A DNA stretch of 20,046 bases from a virus, in IMG/VR virus record IMGVR_UViG_3300027515_000010, positions 1 to 20,046 of that record. One strand, given 5' to 3'. The stretch's first letter is position 1. Each line of letters begins with the position of its first letter. Both the position numbers and the translations under genes were made by a program. The notes beneath the pieces were generated by a model, which worked only from the letters and a program-made list of their open reading frames with translations, was not told the origin of the DNA and did not search any database. Below, one piece after another: positions 7,223-15,171 of this stretch.

Positions 7223-7669
7223 ATGAAGCTTCTCAGGGCGCGCATCGAGCCGCGCTGGTTCGATTATGCGGACGGTGTCGCTTTCGCCGTCCGTCCGTTC
7301 CCGACGTCGAAGTCCGCGTTTTCATGGTCCGGAATGCTCGACGTCGCCGAGACGGCCAAGAGAAAGTTCGTCTGGTGTCTTGTCGACTGGCGCGGGATCG
7401 AGGATGCGGACGGAAAGCCGCTCAAGTGCACGGACGAACTGAAGGCGGACATTTTCGATTATCCGGCCCTTTACGGGTTTCCGGTCGAAGCAATCGCCTT
7501 CATACAGGACCGTATCGAGGATCTCAGGCGCGGGATCGAGGACCAGGAAAAAAACTTGTCAGGCTCGCAGAGTGGTTCCGCGCAGGGACCGCCTGCGAGG
7601 ACTGCAGGGCTTTCTGGAGTCGCAGGGGCCGAGAGCCTAAGTGCTCCGGATGCGACCGAAGCCGGCTGA
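7223..7669 (+). CDS. Tail assembly chaperone, G-like (unshifted product)
   Basis: This 148-residue zero-frame product lies between tube and tape-measure genes, the place of lambda gpG (140 aa), which coats the tape measure before tube polymerisation. The N-terminal 100 residues are folded-looking (RIEPRWFDYADGVAFAVRPF..., ...WCLVDWRGIEDADGKP, then a helix VEAIAFIQDRIEDLRRGIEDQEK). The last about 37 residues after the slippery site are low-complexity Ser/Gly/Ala (SGSQSGSAQG...), as expected when the zero frame after the shift point is under little constraint. Two products are predicted: this one, and a longer GT form made by -1 frameshifting at 7549-7555. A GGGAGG about 7 nt upstream drives translation. 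Confidence 0.76.
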   Translation: MKLLRARIEPRWFDYADGVAFAVRPFPTSKSAFSWSGMLDVAETAKRKFVWCLVDWRGIEDADGKPLKCTDELKADIFDYPALYGFPVEAIAFIQDRIEDLRRGIEDQEKNLSGSQSGSAQGPPARTAGLSGVAGAESLSAPDATEAG

Positions 7670-7890
7670 ACGCCCTGTTTGCGGAAGAACCGTGGCAGGA
7701 ATTCTGCGAACTCCTCGCTTACGTGCTTCCGGGGGCCTTCGGCCCTGACATGAGTTTGCAGTATGGAAACGTTATGACGGTACTGGACCTTTACGGCTTT
7801 TGCGGAGAGGAAAAGCTCACGGCCCTCTGGATGCTGAACGTCTGGCTTTCGGCGTACCGGGGCCTGGAGCTAAAAGAAACGAGGCGATAG
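7223..7890 (+). CDS. Tail assembly chaperone GT fusion, produced by -1 ribosomal frameshift at 7555
   Basis: Translation starts at 7223, slips back one base after codon 111 (AAC, 7553-7555) and continues in frame 7555-7890 to TAG at 7888-7890, giving 222 residues. The -1 frame is open and looks coding from the slip site on: LVRLAEWFRAGTACEDC, then CSGC, WQEFCELLAYVLPGAF, and MTVLDLYGFCGEEKLTALWMLNVWLSAYRGLEL. No start codon with an RBS is available for it alone. In lambda the rarer gpGT binds tape measure through G and recruits tube protein through T. The T part here carries a C-x2-C-x12-C-x2-C pattern (Cys codons 7594, 7603, 7642, 7651), suggesting a zinc-ribbon or knuckle. Slippage efficiency cannot be judged from sequence. 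Confidence 0.72.
7549..7599 (+). promoter_or_regulatory. -1 programmed frameshift signal: A-AAA-AAC slippery heptamer plus downstream hairpin
   Basis: In the G frame the codons are GAA AAA AAC TTG, so 7549-7555 reads A AAA AAC, a canonical X-XXY-YYZ heptamer. Eight nt later a hairpin begins: CTCGCAG (7564-7570) pairs with CTGCGAG (7593-7599). Above a single bulged A (7571), 7572-7579 pairs with 7585-7592 through GU-tolerant pairing (GGTTCC with GGGACC), leaving a GCGCA loop. This is about 15 bp with one bulge at the ideal spacer length. Downstream, the -1 frame is open for 111 codons. Confidence 0.72.
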
Positions 7891-7894
7891 ACGC

Positions 7895-10800
7895 GTGGCA
7901 GACAAATCCATCCGCCTGCAACTTGTCGCGACCGCCACGGGTCTGAAGGTCCTTGACGAGGCGGGCAAACAGGTTTCAAAGATATCTCTTGCCTCCAAGA
8001 CTGCGTCCCAAAGCATTGCCGCTTTTTCAACCAGTCTTGCCGGCCTTACTTCGGTCCTCGGTACGCTCGCCGGCGGTGCGGTCTCGTTTTATACCCTCCA
8101 GAAGGCCGTGACCGGATTCATTGCGGACGCGGACAAAGTCAGGGACCTGTCCAGACGGATCGGGGAGACGACCGAATTCTTGTCAGAGATGGGTCATGTC
8201 GCAGAGCTGGCCGGAACCGGAAATGAAGCGTTCATAAGCTCCATCGAAAAGCTCAAGCGTGGCCTGGGGGACGCCGCCCGCGGGACGGGCGAGGCAAAAA
8301 AAGCGCTCGAGGAACTCGGGCTCTACCAGGACGTCGTCAACGGAAAATACAGGACCGCCGAGGAAATCCTACCGGTCATTTCGGACCGACTGCTCTCCGT
8401 CGGAGACTCCGCGAAGCAGGCCTCGCTTGCGGCCGACCTTTTCGGGCGCGGATTCGGACCGATGATGAACATGCTGAAGCTCGGCTCGCAGGAGATGGAA
8501 AATCAGCGCGAGCAGGCCAGACGCCTCGGTGCGACGATAACTTTGGAAATGGCCGACAAGGCCGACGTGGCTGCGGACGCGATGGAAAACCTCAAGGCCG
8601 CAATCAGGGGCTTTAGGAACGTCATGGTGGCGGAGCTCGTGCCGTATCTTACGGCCGGCATGAACAGCATAATCGAAAAATTCGTTGAGCTTAGAGAAAC
8701 GGGAAAGCTCGACGAATGGGCCGACAGGATTGGGACAGCCTTTACCTATGCGGCAAAAACGGCCGGGTTTTTCGCGGAGACCCTGGAAAAGGTCGCCACC
8801 TTCCATGATCAGTTCTGGAGCATGATGCCCGAGGCCCTGGGCGGAGGTAAAAGCCGCATAAGCATGCTCGAGGACGAGCTCGGCAAATACGAGGACCTGG
8901 TAAGTGAGCAGGAAAGGCTCGTCCAGCGCAGAAAATACCTGGAGGGGCTCAGAGCGGAAAACCTCCAGGGGCCGGCCTGGCAGCGCGAATACGAGGAGAA
9001 CGCGAGAGCGATCGAAGCCAACCGGCGCCGGATGGAAATCGTCAAGGCGGGTATAGAACAGCTGGAAAAGGGTCTTCCGAAATTTGAAATGCCCAAGGCG
9101 CCGGAAAAACCCGTCATAAGCGGTGATCTTTGGATACCTGGTCCGATGGCTTCCCCGGTGGAGGAAAAGGCGGCGCAGGCCAAAGAAACAGTTTCCGCGC
9201 TGAGACCGATCGAGGAGGAATGGCTGGAACTGAAGCAGGAATATGCTGCGGAAGCGTATAAGACCGAACAGGACCTGCAGCTCAAAATTATCGGTCTTTC
9301 CCAGGGGGAATACACCCAAAAACAGGCCGCGCTTCAGCAGTGGTTCGAGGAAACGAAAGGTCTTTACGATGCGATCGGGGCCGACACGTCAACGCTTTAC
9401 GAGTACATGGGGCTTATGAGCCGGCAGTATGCGGAGGAGGAGCGTGAGCGGCAGCTCCAGAGCAAAATGAACACCGAGGAATGGCTTGCCTGGCATCTCG
9501 AGAAAATGCAGGAGCATGGGTCGACCCTGCGGGAAATCTCCCGCGAAACGTGGGAGTGGCAGAAAAAATTCACGGATGACGCGTTTCTCGGAATGTCCAT
9601 AGGCGCCCAGGAGTTCGCGGATGATCTCGGTACGCAGACCGAAAGATGGGCCGAAATCACGAGAAGCGCCGCACAGTCCATGACGAACGGGATATCGAGC
9701 TTTTTCGACAGCCTGATCACGGACATCGACAACGCCGGCGAGGCCTTCACGAGCATGGTGACCGGCATGCTGCAGGACATGGCACGGCTCGTCATGCAGA
9801 AGGCAGTGATCGAGCCGCTGGTAGGCTCCCTGCTCGGATCCATATTCGGAGGCGCGTTAGCACATCAGGGCGGATACGTCGGGCATGACGGTGTCGTTCC
9901 AACCTATCACGCCGGGGGCGCGGTGAGACGGACAGGTCTCGCTCTACTGGAGCAGGGGGAGATCGTCCTGCCCCGTAGGTTCCATTCCGGGGGCAGCCTG
10001 GACTTTCTGCAGGATCGGCCCGGTTCGCTCGCCTCCCTGCCCAAGGGTCCAGGGGCTGCGTTTTCCATCGCGGGCAGCGCCGCATCCGTCAGTGGCGTTT
10101 CCGGGTCGCTCGACTGGTGGGACCTTCCGGCCGTACCCGAAAACGTAAAGGCCCTGTTCGAACTCTTCGGGTACTCGGTTTCGAACAGGCAGATGGGCAT
10201 TCCCTACTACTGGTACGAAGGAACCGGAGGAGGAGCGCGCGCGGAGGCCGAGTTCGCAAAGACACTTTTCGGTCCCGAAGCGGACGCTTCCTTGATCAAG
10301 TCCCTGGAACAGGTCTTTTCAGGTGGGTTCGCGGCCCAGTACGAAGCCATCAAAGCGGCGATCGCGCGGGGCGAAATGAGCGCCACAAAAGGGGCGATAC
10401 CTGTGACTGCGGCGGGACTCGCTCAGGCCGGATCCGGTCTCAGCCTGCTTTACGCCTTCAAGGAATTCGCCCCGGGCAGCCCGCACTTGAAGCGTGAACC
10501 GTGGGCAGTGGAAATAACCGACGAGGATCTGGAGCAGGCCGCGAAGGATTACGCCAAATGGATCGAAGCCTACATGCTGGCCTCCCTGGGGTTCGGCGAG
10601 GTGCAACACGCCGGAGGCGAAATCGAACGCATGCATCGCGGAGCATCGCCGGTCCTGAAATCTCTTGCCTCCGACGAGGTGCCTGCGATCCTGCAGACGG
10701 GCGAGGTCGTCCTCTCGAGGCGCATGGTCAGGGACAACAAGGCAATCGTGGAAGCCATTCTCAAGGGGGCCAAGTATTTTCACGCGGGCGGGTCCGTGGG

Positions 10801-10999
10801 CGGTTCGGAAGGCGGGCGCGTTTCGGTCAGTCCGAAATTCAACGTCTCGATCAACGTGCAACAAAATGCCAGGTTCCCGGTGTCCGTGCGGGCGGGACCT
10901 ACGATCGTGGACGAAAGCGGCATGATCGTGAACCTGCTGATCGAGGAGCTCACGAACAACCCTAATGTCCGCGCCGCACTCGGAGGAATGTTCGGATGA
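7895..10999 (+). CDS. Tail tape measure protein (lambda gpH-like)
   Basis: At 1034 residues this is the longest gene and follows the G/GT genes as expected. The tape measure runs inside the tail tube and sets its length; at roughly 0.15 nm per residue this predicts a tail of about 155 nm (inference). It starts with GTG after GAGGCG. The N-terminal third has helical repeats and a hydrophobic Gly/Ala stretch near residues 45-75. The middle is long coiled coil (residues about 320-560). A lambda-tail-type segment with MTNGISSFFDSLITDIDNAGEAFTSMVTGML in pieces follows at about residue 590. Two copies of the C-terminal GGxV...EVVLPRR-type element occur, at residues 657-693 (QGEIVLPRRF) and 905-946 (TGEVVLSRRM), separated by about 210 residues that look like an insertion. 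Confidence 0.93.
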   Translation: MADKSIRLQLVATATGLKVLDEAGKQVSKISLASKTASQSIAAFSTSLAGLTSVLGTLAGGAVSFYTLQKAVTGFIADADKVRDLSRRIGETTEFLSEMGHVAELAGTGNEAFISSIEKLKRGLGDAARGTGEAKKALEELGLYQDVVNGKYRTAEEILPVISDRLLSVGDSAKQASLAADLFGRGFGPMMNMLKLGSQEMENQREQARRLGATITLEMADKADVAADAMENLKAAIRGFRNVMVAELVPYLTAGMNSIIEKFVELRETGKLDEWADRIGTAFTYAAKTAGFFAETLEKVATFHDQFWSMMPEALGGGKSRISMLEDELGKYEDLVSEQERLVQRRKYLEGLRAENLQGPAWQREYEENARAIEANRRRMEIVKAGIEQLEKGLPKFEMPKAPEKPVISGDLWIPGPMASPVEEKAAQAKETVSALRPIEEEWLELKQEYAAEAYKTEQDLQLKIIGLSQGEYTQKQAALQQWFEETKGLYDAIGADTSTLYEYMGLMSRQYAEEERERQLQSKMNTEEWLAWHLEKMQEHGSTLREISRETWEWQKKFTDDAFLGMSIGAQEFADDLGTQTERWAEITRSAAQSMTNGISSFFDSLITDIDNAGEAFTSMVTGMLQDMARLVMQKAVIEPLVGSLLGSIFGGALAHQGGYVGHDGVVPTYHAGGAVRRTGLALLEQGEIVLPRRFHSGGSLDFLQDRPGSLASLPKGPGAAFSIAGSAASVSGVSGSLDWWDLPAVPENVKALFELFGYSVSNRQMGIPYYWYEGTGGGARAEAEFAKTLFGPEADASLIKSLEQVFSGGFAAQYEAIKAAIARGEMSATKGAIPVTAAGLAQAGSGLSLLYAFKEFAPGSPHLKREPWAVEITDEDLEQAAKDYAKWIEAYMLASLGFGEVQHAGGEIERMHRGASPVLKSLASDEVPAILQTGEVVLSRRMVRDNKAIVEAILKGAKYFHAGGSVGGSEGGRVSVSPKFNVSINVQQNARFPVSVRAGPTIVDESGMIVNLLIEELTNNPNVRAALGGMFG

Positions 11000-11343
11000 G
11001 CGGGTCATGGCCGGCGTCGCTTCCCATCCCGCAGCACGTATTCAGGGAGGATTTTCGGTTCGAAACCGTAAGGACCCCCTTCGAGGCCGGCTACGTGCAG
11101 ACCTTCGCGCGATGGACGATCGGGAAAAAGACGTTCAGCCTGCAGTGGAACGTGATGTTTGACGATGATTTCCGGACGCTGCGCACTTTCATGACGGCAC
11201 AGCGAGCCGGAGCCGGCAGTTTCAACTGGACGCATCCGGTCGACGGGACCGTACATACCGTAAGGTTTGCAGACGATTCTCTTTCCTGGGAATTGGTCGG
11301 CCCGGGCAAGCGGCGCGTGGCCGTCACGCTGGAAGAGGTCTGA
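10996..11343 (+). CDS. Minor tail protein, gpM-like
   Basis: This 115-residue protein matches lambda gpM in size (109 aa) and place. gpM joins the tail tip after the initiator complex and before tube polymerisation. The sequence has the family's beta-rich pattern: FRFETVRTPFEAGYVQTFARWTI near the N-terminus, a central FSLQWNVMFDDDFRTLRTFM segment, the SFNWTHPVDG turn and a C-terminal SLSWELVGPGKRRVAVTLEEV. Aromatic residues at W-T-H-P and the final strand are characteristic of phage minor tail M and related DUF2460-like tip proteins. The ATG overlaps the tape-measure stop (ATGA), with GGAGGA 8 nt upstream. Confidence 0.86.
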   Translation: MSGSWPASLPIPQHVFREDFRFETVRTPFEAGYVQTFARWTIGKKTFSLQWNVMFDDDFRTLRTFMTAQRAGAGSFNWTHPVDGTVHTVRFADDSLSWELVGPGKRRVAVTLEEV

Positions 11344-11346
11344 TCG

Positions 11347-12177
11347 ATGGGCAGGACACTTACGGCAACCCAGATCGCAGCCAAGAACTCCCTAGCGGAT
11401 GCCGGGTCTTGGATCATTCTGTGCGAAATATCAGTGACCAGAATCAAGAAACTCAACTTTGACGGACAGACCTCCAATTTCATCCTGGGGGACATAGTAC
11501 GCGGCGGGACGTCACGGGCCTTCGGCAGGGTCATCGGCATGTCCGACTTGGGCAGCTACGGCGCGCTGACCCTGTGGGACGTGCGCGGCGCGTTCGTCGA
11601 TGACGAGACCTTGACCGGAGACGGCGGGGGCACGGCCTACGTGAACGGGACCCTGTCAAACGACGACCGCACGCTCAGGTACGCGTGCTCAAAAGAGGAC
11701 ATCGTCTGGAACGGCCAGACCTGGACGCGGACGGCCATGCAGATCGACACGGTCTCCAAAACCCTCACGGGCAAGCATGCTGAGGCGGCGCTGCTCGTTT
11801 TCAACGACGAGACGTTGTGCGCATATGTCGAGAACTGCCTCGGTCTGGAGGGAGAACGGATTACGCTCAGGCTCGTTTACTCCGGCAACCTGGCCGAAAG
11901 CGCCGCCTGTGCGGACACCTTTACGATCGTCGGGACCACGCTGCCCTCGCGGGAATGGGTGCAGTTCCTGCTGGGCATGGACAGGCCCCTGGCGACGGCT
12001 TTTCCGGCGATGCGCTACGACTACGGAAACTGCCGTCACAAGTTCAAGGACCCGTCGAGCTGCCAGTATGCGGGCGCGACGACGACCTGTGACAGAAAAC
12101 TTTCCACCTGCGCTGGCCTTTCCAACGAGGCGCACTACGGGAGTTTTCCGGGAATTCCGGGAGGGATTTTCGAGTAA
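11347..12177 (+). CDS. Minor tail protein, gpL-like, with four-Cys Fe-S type C-terminus and inserted beta module
   Basis: This 276-residue protein corresponds to lambda gpL (232 aa), a tail-tip protein whose C-terminal domain is known to hold a [4Fe-4S] cluster. Here Cys229, Cys239, Cys248 and Cys255 give C-x9-C-x8-C-x6-C (NCRHKFKDPSSC, then TTTC and STC), after the RYDYGNC lead typical of the family. The body has the usual WNGQTWTRTAMQID and ITLRLVYSGNL segments. Residues about 37-103 do not belong to the gpL core: this stretch (FILGDIVRGGTSRAFGRV..., DDETLTGDGGGTAY) resembles a beta repeat that also occurs in the J-like and fiber proteins, and it accounts for most of the excess length over lambda gpL. 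The stop overlaps the J-like ATG (TAATG). Confidence 0.88.
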   Translation: MGRTLTATQIAAKNSLADAGSWIILCEISVTRIKKLNFDGQTSNFILGDIVRGGTSRAFGRVIGMSDLGSYGALTLWDVRGAFVDDETLTGDGGGTAYVNGTLSNDDRTLRYACSKEDIVWNGQTWTRTAMQIDTVSKTLTGKHAEAALLVFNDETLCAYVENCLGLEGERITLRLVYSGNLAESAACADTFTIVGTTLPSREWVQFLLGMDRPLATAFPAMRYDYGNCRHKFKDPSSCQYAGATTTCDRKLSTCAGLSNEAHYGSFPGIPGGIFE

Positions 12178-15149
12178 TGATCAACCCCGCGACGATAGGT
12201 CTCGGATTTCTGTCCGGTATGATGAGCGGATTCGCCTCGGGCGGGACGGGAGTATACCGGATTTTCAGTCTACCGCCGCGGACATTTGCGTCATCGCTGC
12301 CTCCGATGGAGGATCGGATTCCGCAGATTTCCGGCACCAGCCGCAGATTGCAGTCGAGCCTCGCGTATGGTTTTTCGGGCCCGCGCAATTCGACTTCGGA
12401 CGGCCTGGCGATTCCCGTACTCGGAGGCCGGTTCCGCACGGGCGCGCAGGTCATTAACTACTACATCGAGGCCGCGGACAAGCGTGAAATCCTCTACCTG
12501 CTTCTGGCGATAGCCGAGGGCCCGCTGGAAGCCGTCGTTTATGGGAACACGGTTTCCAACATCTGGGTATCGAAAAACCGCAAACTTTCTGAAATCAAGG
12601 GCGCTGAGTTTCAGACGCGAGCCGGCACGCACGATCAGACCGCGATCGATTGGTTCGGGGAGCTGCATCAGGTCCGGACCGTAGAGATAGATCTTACGCA
12701 GCCGACGAAACTCCTGCTGCATTTCGAGGAAAGTCCTTTCAGGGATTCGAGCATTTTCTCAAGGACCATCACCGCCAACGGAGTCACACGATCGAGCGCG
12801 CAAAGGAAGTTCGGAACATACTCCGGCCTTTTCGCCTCCTCGGATGTCTCCGATTCGTATTACCTGGACCTTACGGACGGCAGTGCGGACGAAAACGGCG
12901 CCTTCGATCTCGGGTCGGACGATTTTACGTTTGAAGTCTGGCTCAGGCCCGGCACGCTCACGGCCTTTAAAAAGTACGGTATCTGGAAATGGCAGAACGA
13001 GACGGACCGTTCCGGATATGGGCTGGAGTATTACCACATCAACGAAAGTCTTTCCCAGTTTTTGTTCCGATCGGAAGGTACTTCCGGAGGCGTCAAATAC
13101 TTCGTTTTCGCCTACGGACACATGACCTCCGACAACTGGTATCACATCGCCCTCGTGCGATCGGGAAACAGATTTTACTTCTTTTTCAACGGAACGGACG
13201 AGGCCTTACCCTCCGTGGACGACCACTGGGAAGACCCTCTGGACAGACCGAGCAATCCGGGCGTCGTCCCGACTCTCGGCAAGGCCGTCAAGTTCGAGGG
13301 CGGGACATACGATTGGCGCGGGTACATGGACGAAATGAGACTTGTCAGGGGCCAGGCGATCTACACGTCCGATTTCACACCGCCCGACGCACCGTTCGAA
13401 GGATACGAGACGGACCTTATCTCCACGCGCGGGACCGCAGTCGACAAGCTCTCTCTGATCTTTGCCTTTCCGTACGGTCTTTACGCGGAGCAGGCCGACC
13501 AGTCGACCGGAGAAATTACCGTGGTCGGCAAGGACGTCGAAATCGATGTTTTGGTTTCAAGAGACGACTGGAGCGGGACCTATTACCAGTGGCTCGGGGA
13601 CGTCCGCAGGATTTCGGCTTTCCGCAAGGGTATGTACCGCGCGCAAATAACGCTGGAGTTCAACCTGATGACCTACACGACCGTGTCTGGCACGTTCCAG
13701 GCCGGCGAACAGATCACGGGCTCGACGAGCGGGGCGAAAGCGACCATCGCCGTCCGCCGTAGCTCGACCGCAATGTACGTCGTGAACGTGAACGGCACGT
13801 TCCAGGCCGGCGAACAGATCACGGGCTCGACGAGCGGGGCCACGGGCACGGTGTCTACGGTGCCGGCGCCGGACGCCAAAAGATGGCATGTGAAAGTCTA
13901 TCGCAGAACGGACGACGATTACCGCTCGTCGAGCGTGAGCGCGTGCTCGCTCTATTTGGTGGACGAGATTTACAGAAAATCTTTGGCATATCCGAACGTC
14001 GCCCTGCTCGGGCTCAAGGTGCCTTATACGGACAAGGCCGCGGACCTCGAGGACGTGAGCGTGATCGCCGACCAGGGCGACGTCACGATCCCGCAATGGG
14101 CGATCGCCGGCGGAGGCACGCAAACCAGACCGTCGTCCAATCCTGCCTACATGCTGGTCCGGGTCCTGTGCAACTGTCTCGGCGTGGACATAGAACGGAT
14201 CGACCGGGACAGCATCCTGGCATGGGCCGACTACTGCTCCGCCGCGGTCGGGTCCGTGGCGCGGGCCTCCTGGAACGGCATATTCGACACGCTCGGGACC
14301 GGGGACGACGCCGTCAACGCGATCCTCAAGGTCGGCCGCGCCTCGCTCGTAAAAAGCGACAAATACAGGGTCAAGGTGGAAACGGTCGTCCAGGAAAGCC
14401 AGTTCACGGGCCTGTTCACGGCCGGAAACATCGTCTCGGGTTCATACGATTTCCAGTGGATACGTAAGAGCGACCATCCGCACGCGGTGACCGTGGAGTA
14501 TTACGACGCCGCGGCCGAATACGAACGCAGGAGCGTCAGTTACCGCGGGCCCGAGTATGACCTCACGGACGAGCCGCTCAGAATCGAAAGGGATTTTCTC
14601 ATCGGATGCACATCTCAGGATCAGGCCAGACGGTACGCGATCCTGCGCTGGCAGCTCGCAAACATGCCGAACTGCACATGCCAGTTCGAAACTTCGGTCC
14701 AGGGCATAAACTGCGAGCCCGGGGACGTGATTTGGGTACAGCCCATGCACAGCCGGAGGACGTTCGGAGGTCTGGTCGTTTCCGGAACAACTACCTCGGT
14801 CACGCTAGACCAGCCCGTAAGGCTCGACTCGTCTGTCATCGGTGGCCTTGCGACTATTTGGGTGCGGCACGCGAACGGATCGATAGAACGCCGGACGATT
14901 TCAGGGCCGTTCGACACGGAAACGTCGACCCTTTCTGTCTCCTCCGCCTGGAGCAGCACGCCCGCCAGGCACGACCTTTACGGGATCGGCAGGTTCCACT
15001 CGAACGTCAATGCGATCGACGTCTGGCGCTGGCGGGTGCTCGAGATGACCGTAAGGGGCGCGGGGGAGCGCGTCAGGCTTAGCTGCATCGAGTATAACCC
15101 GAACGTTTACTATCACAAGGATTACGGCGGCGGCGCCACGATCATTTGA
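12177..15149 (+). CDS. Tail tip host-specificity protein, gpJ-like, with LamG-like insert
   Basis: This 990-residue protein forms the central tail-tip hub. The N-terminal about 170 residues resemble gpJ: after a Gly-rich, partly hydrophobic start they contain LLLAIAEGPLEAVVYGNTV, matching lambda's 'DAISEGPIEG..dGl', and GAEFQTRAGTHDQ. Residues about 174-411 form a LamG/concanavalin-like domain (LLLHFEESPFRDSS, then FTFEVWLRPGT, WYHIALVRSGNRFYFFFNG, YMDEMRLVRGQAIY). The hub resumes at about 425 (LSLIFAFPYGLY..., VLVSRDDWSGTYYQW). Residues about 500-563 are two copies of a beta repeat (GTFQAGEQITGSTSG). Residues about 690-980 fit phage-tail_3 type domains (INCEPGDVIWVQ, VTLDQPVRL). Lambda K and I are missing upstream. 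The N-terminal Gly-rich stretch might stand in for part of gpI, but this is speculation. Confidence 0.9.
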   Translation: MINPATIGLGFLSGMMSGFASGGTGVYRIFSLPPRTFASSLPPMEDRIPQISGTSRRLQSSLAYGFSGPRNSTSDGLAIPVLGGRFRTGAQVINYYIEAADKREILYLLLAIAEGPLEAVVYGNTVSNIWVSKNRKLSEIKGAEFQTRAGTHDQTAIDWFGELHQVRTVEIDLTQPTKLLLHFEESPFRDSSIFSRTITANGVTRSSAQRKFGTYSGLFASSDVSDSYYLDLTDGSADENGAFDLGSDDFTFEVWLRPGTLTAFKKYGIWKWQNETDRSGYGLEYYHINESLSQFLFRSEGTSGGVKYFVFAYGHMTSDNWYHIALVRSGNRFYFFFNGTDEALPSVDDHWEDPLDRPSNPGVVPTLGKAVKFEGGTYDWRGYMDEMRLVRGQAIYTSDFTPPDAPFEGYETDLISTRGTAVDKLSLIFAFPYGLYAEQADQSTGEITVVGKDVEIDVLVSRDDWSGTYYQWLGDVRRISAFRKGMYRAQITLEFNLMTYTTVSGTFQAGEQITGSTSGAKATIAVRRSSTAMYVVNVNGTFQAGEQITGSTSGATGTVSTVPAPDAKRWHVKVYRRTDDDYRSSSVSACSLYLVDEIYRKSLAYPNVALLGLKVPYTDKAADLEDVSVIADQGDVTIPQWAIAGGGTQTRPSSNPAYMLVRVLCNCLGVDIERIDRDSILAWADYCSAAVGSVARASWNGIFDTLGTGDDAVNAILKVGRASLVKSDKYRVKVETVVQESQFTGLFTAGNIVSGSYDFQWIRKSDHPHAVTVEYYDAAAEYERRSVSYRGPEYDLTDEPLRIERDFLIGCTSQDQARRYAILRWQLANMPNCTCQFETSVQGINCEPGDVIWVQPMHSRRTFGGLVVSGTTTSVTLDQPVRLDSSVIGGLATIWVRHANGSIERRTISGPFDTETSTLSVSSAWSSTPARHDLYGIGRFHSNVNAIDVWRWRVLEMTVRGAGERVRLSCIEYNPNVYYHKDYGGGATII
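13689..13840 (+). repeat. Perfect 47-bp direct repeat inside the J-like gene
   Basis: The 47 bp at 13689-13735 and 13794-13840 are identical base for base, 105 bp (35 codons) apart, and both are read as GTFQAGEQITGSTSGA. Flanking codons differ. Identity at synonymous positions points to a recent duplication or gene conversion. The pair forms part of a beta-repeat module also recognisable in the neighbouring tip genes. Confidence 0.9.
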
Positions 15150-15171
15150 AGTCGTCGAGGAGGAAACGGAA

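Noticed and set aside
8369-9319. 316-aa minus-strand ORF
   Set aside because: Antisense to the coiled-coil part of the tape measure; Leu/Phe/Arg-rich sequence typical of the complement of a Glu/Lys-rich helix.
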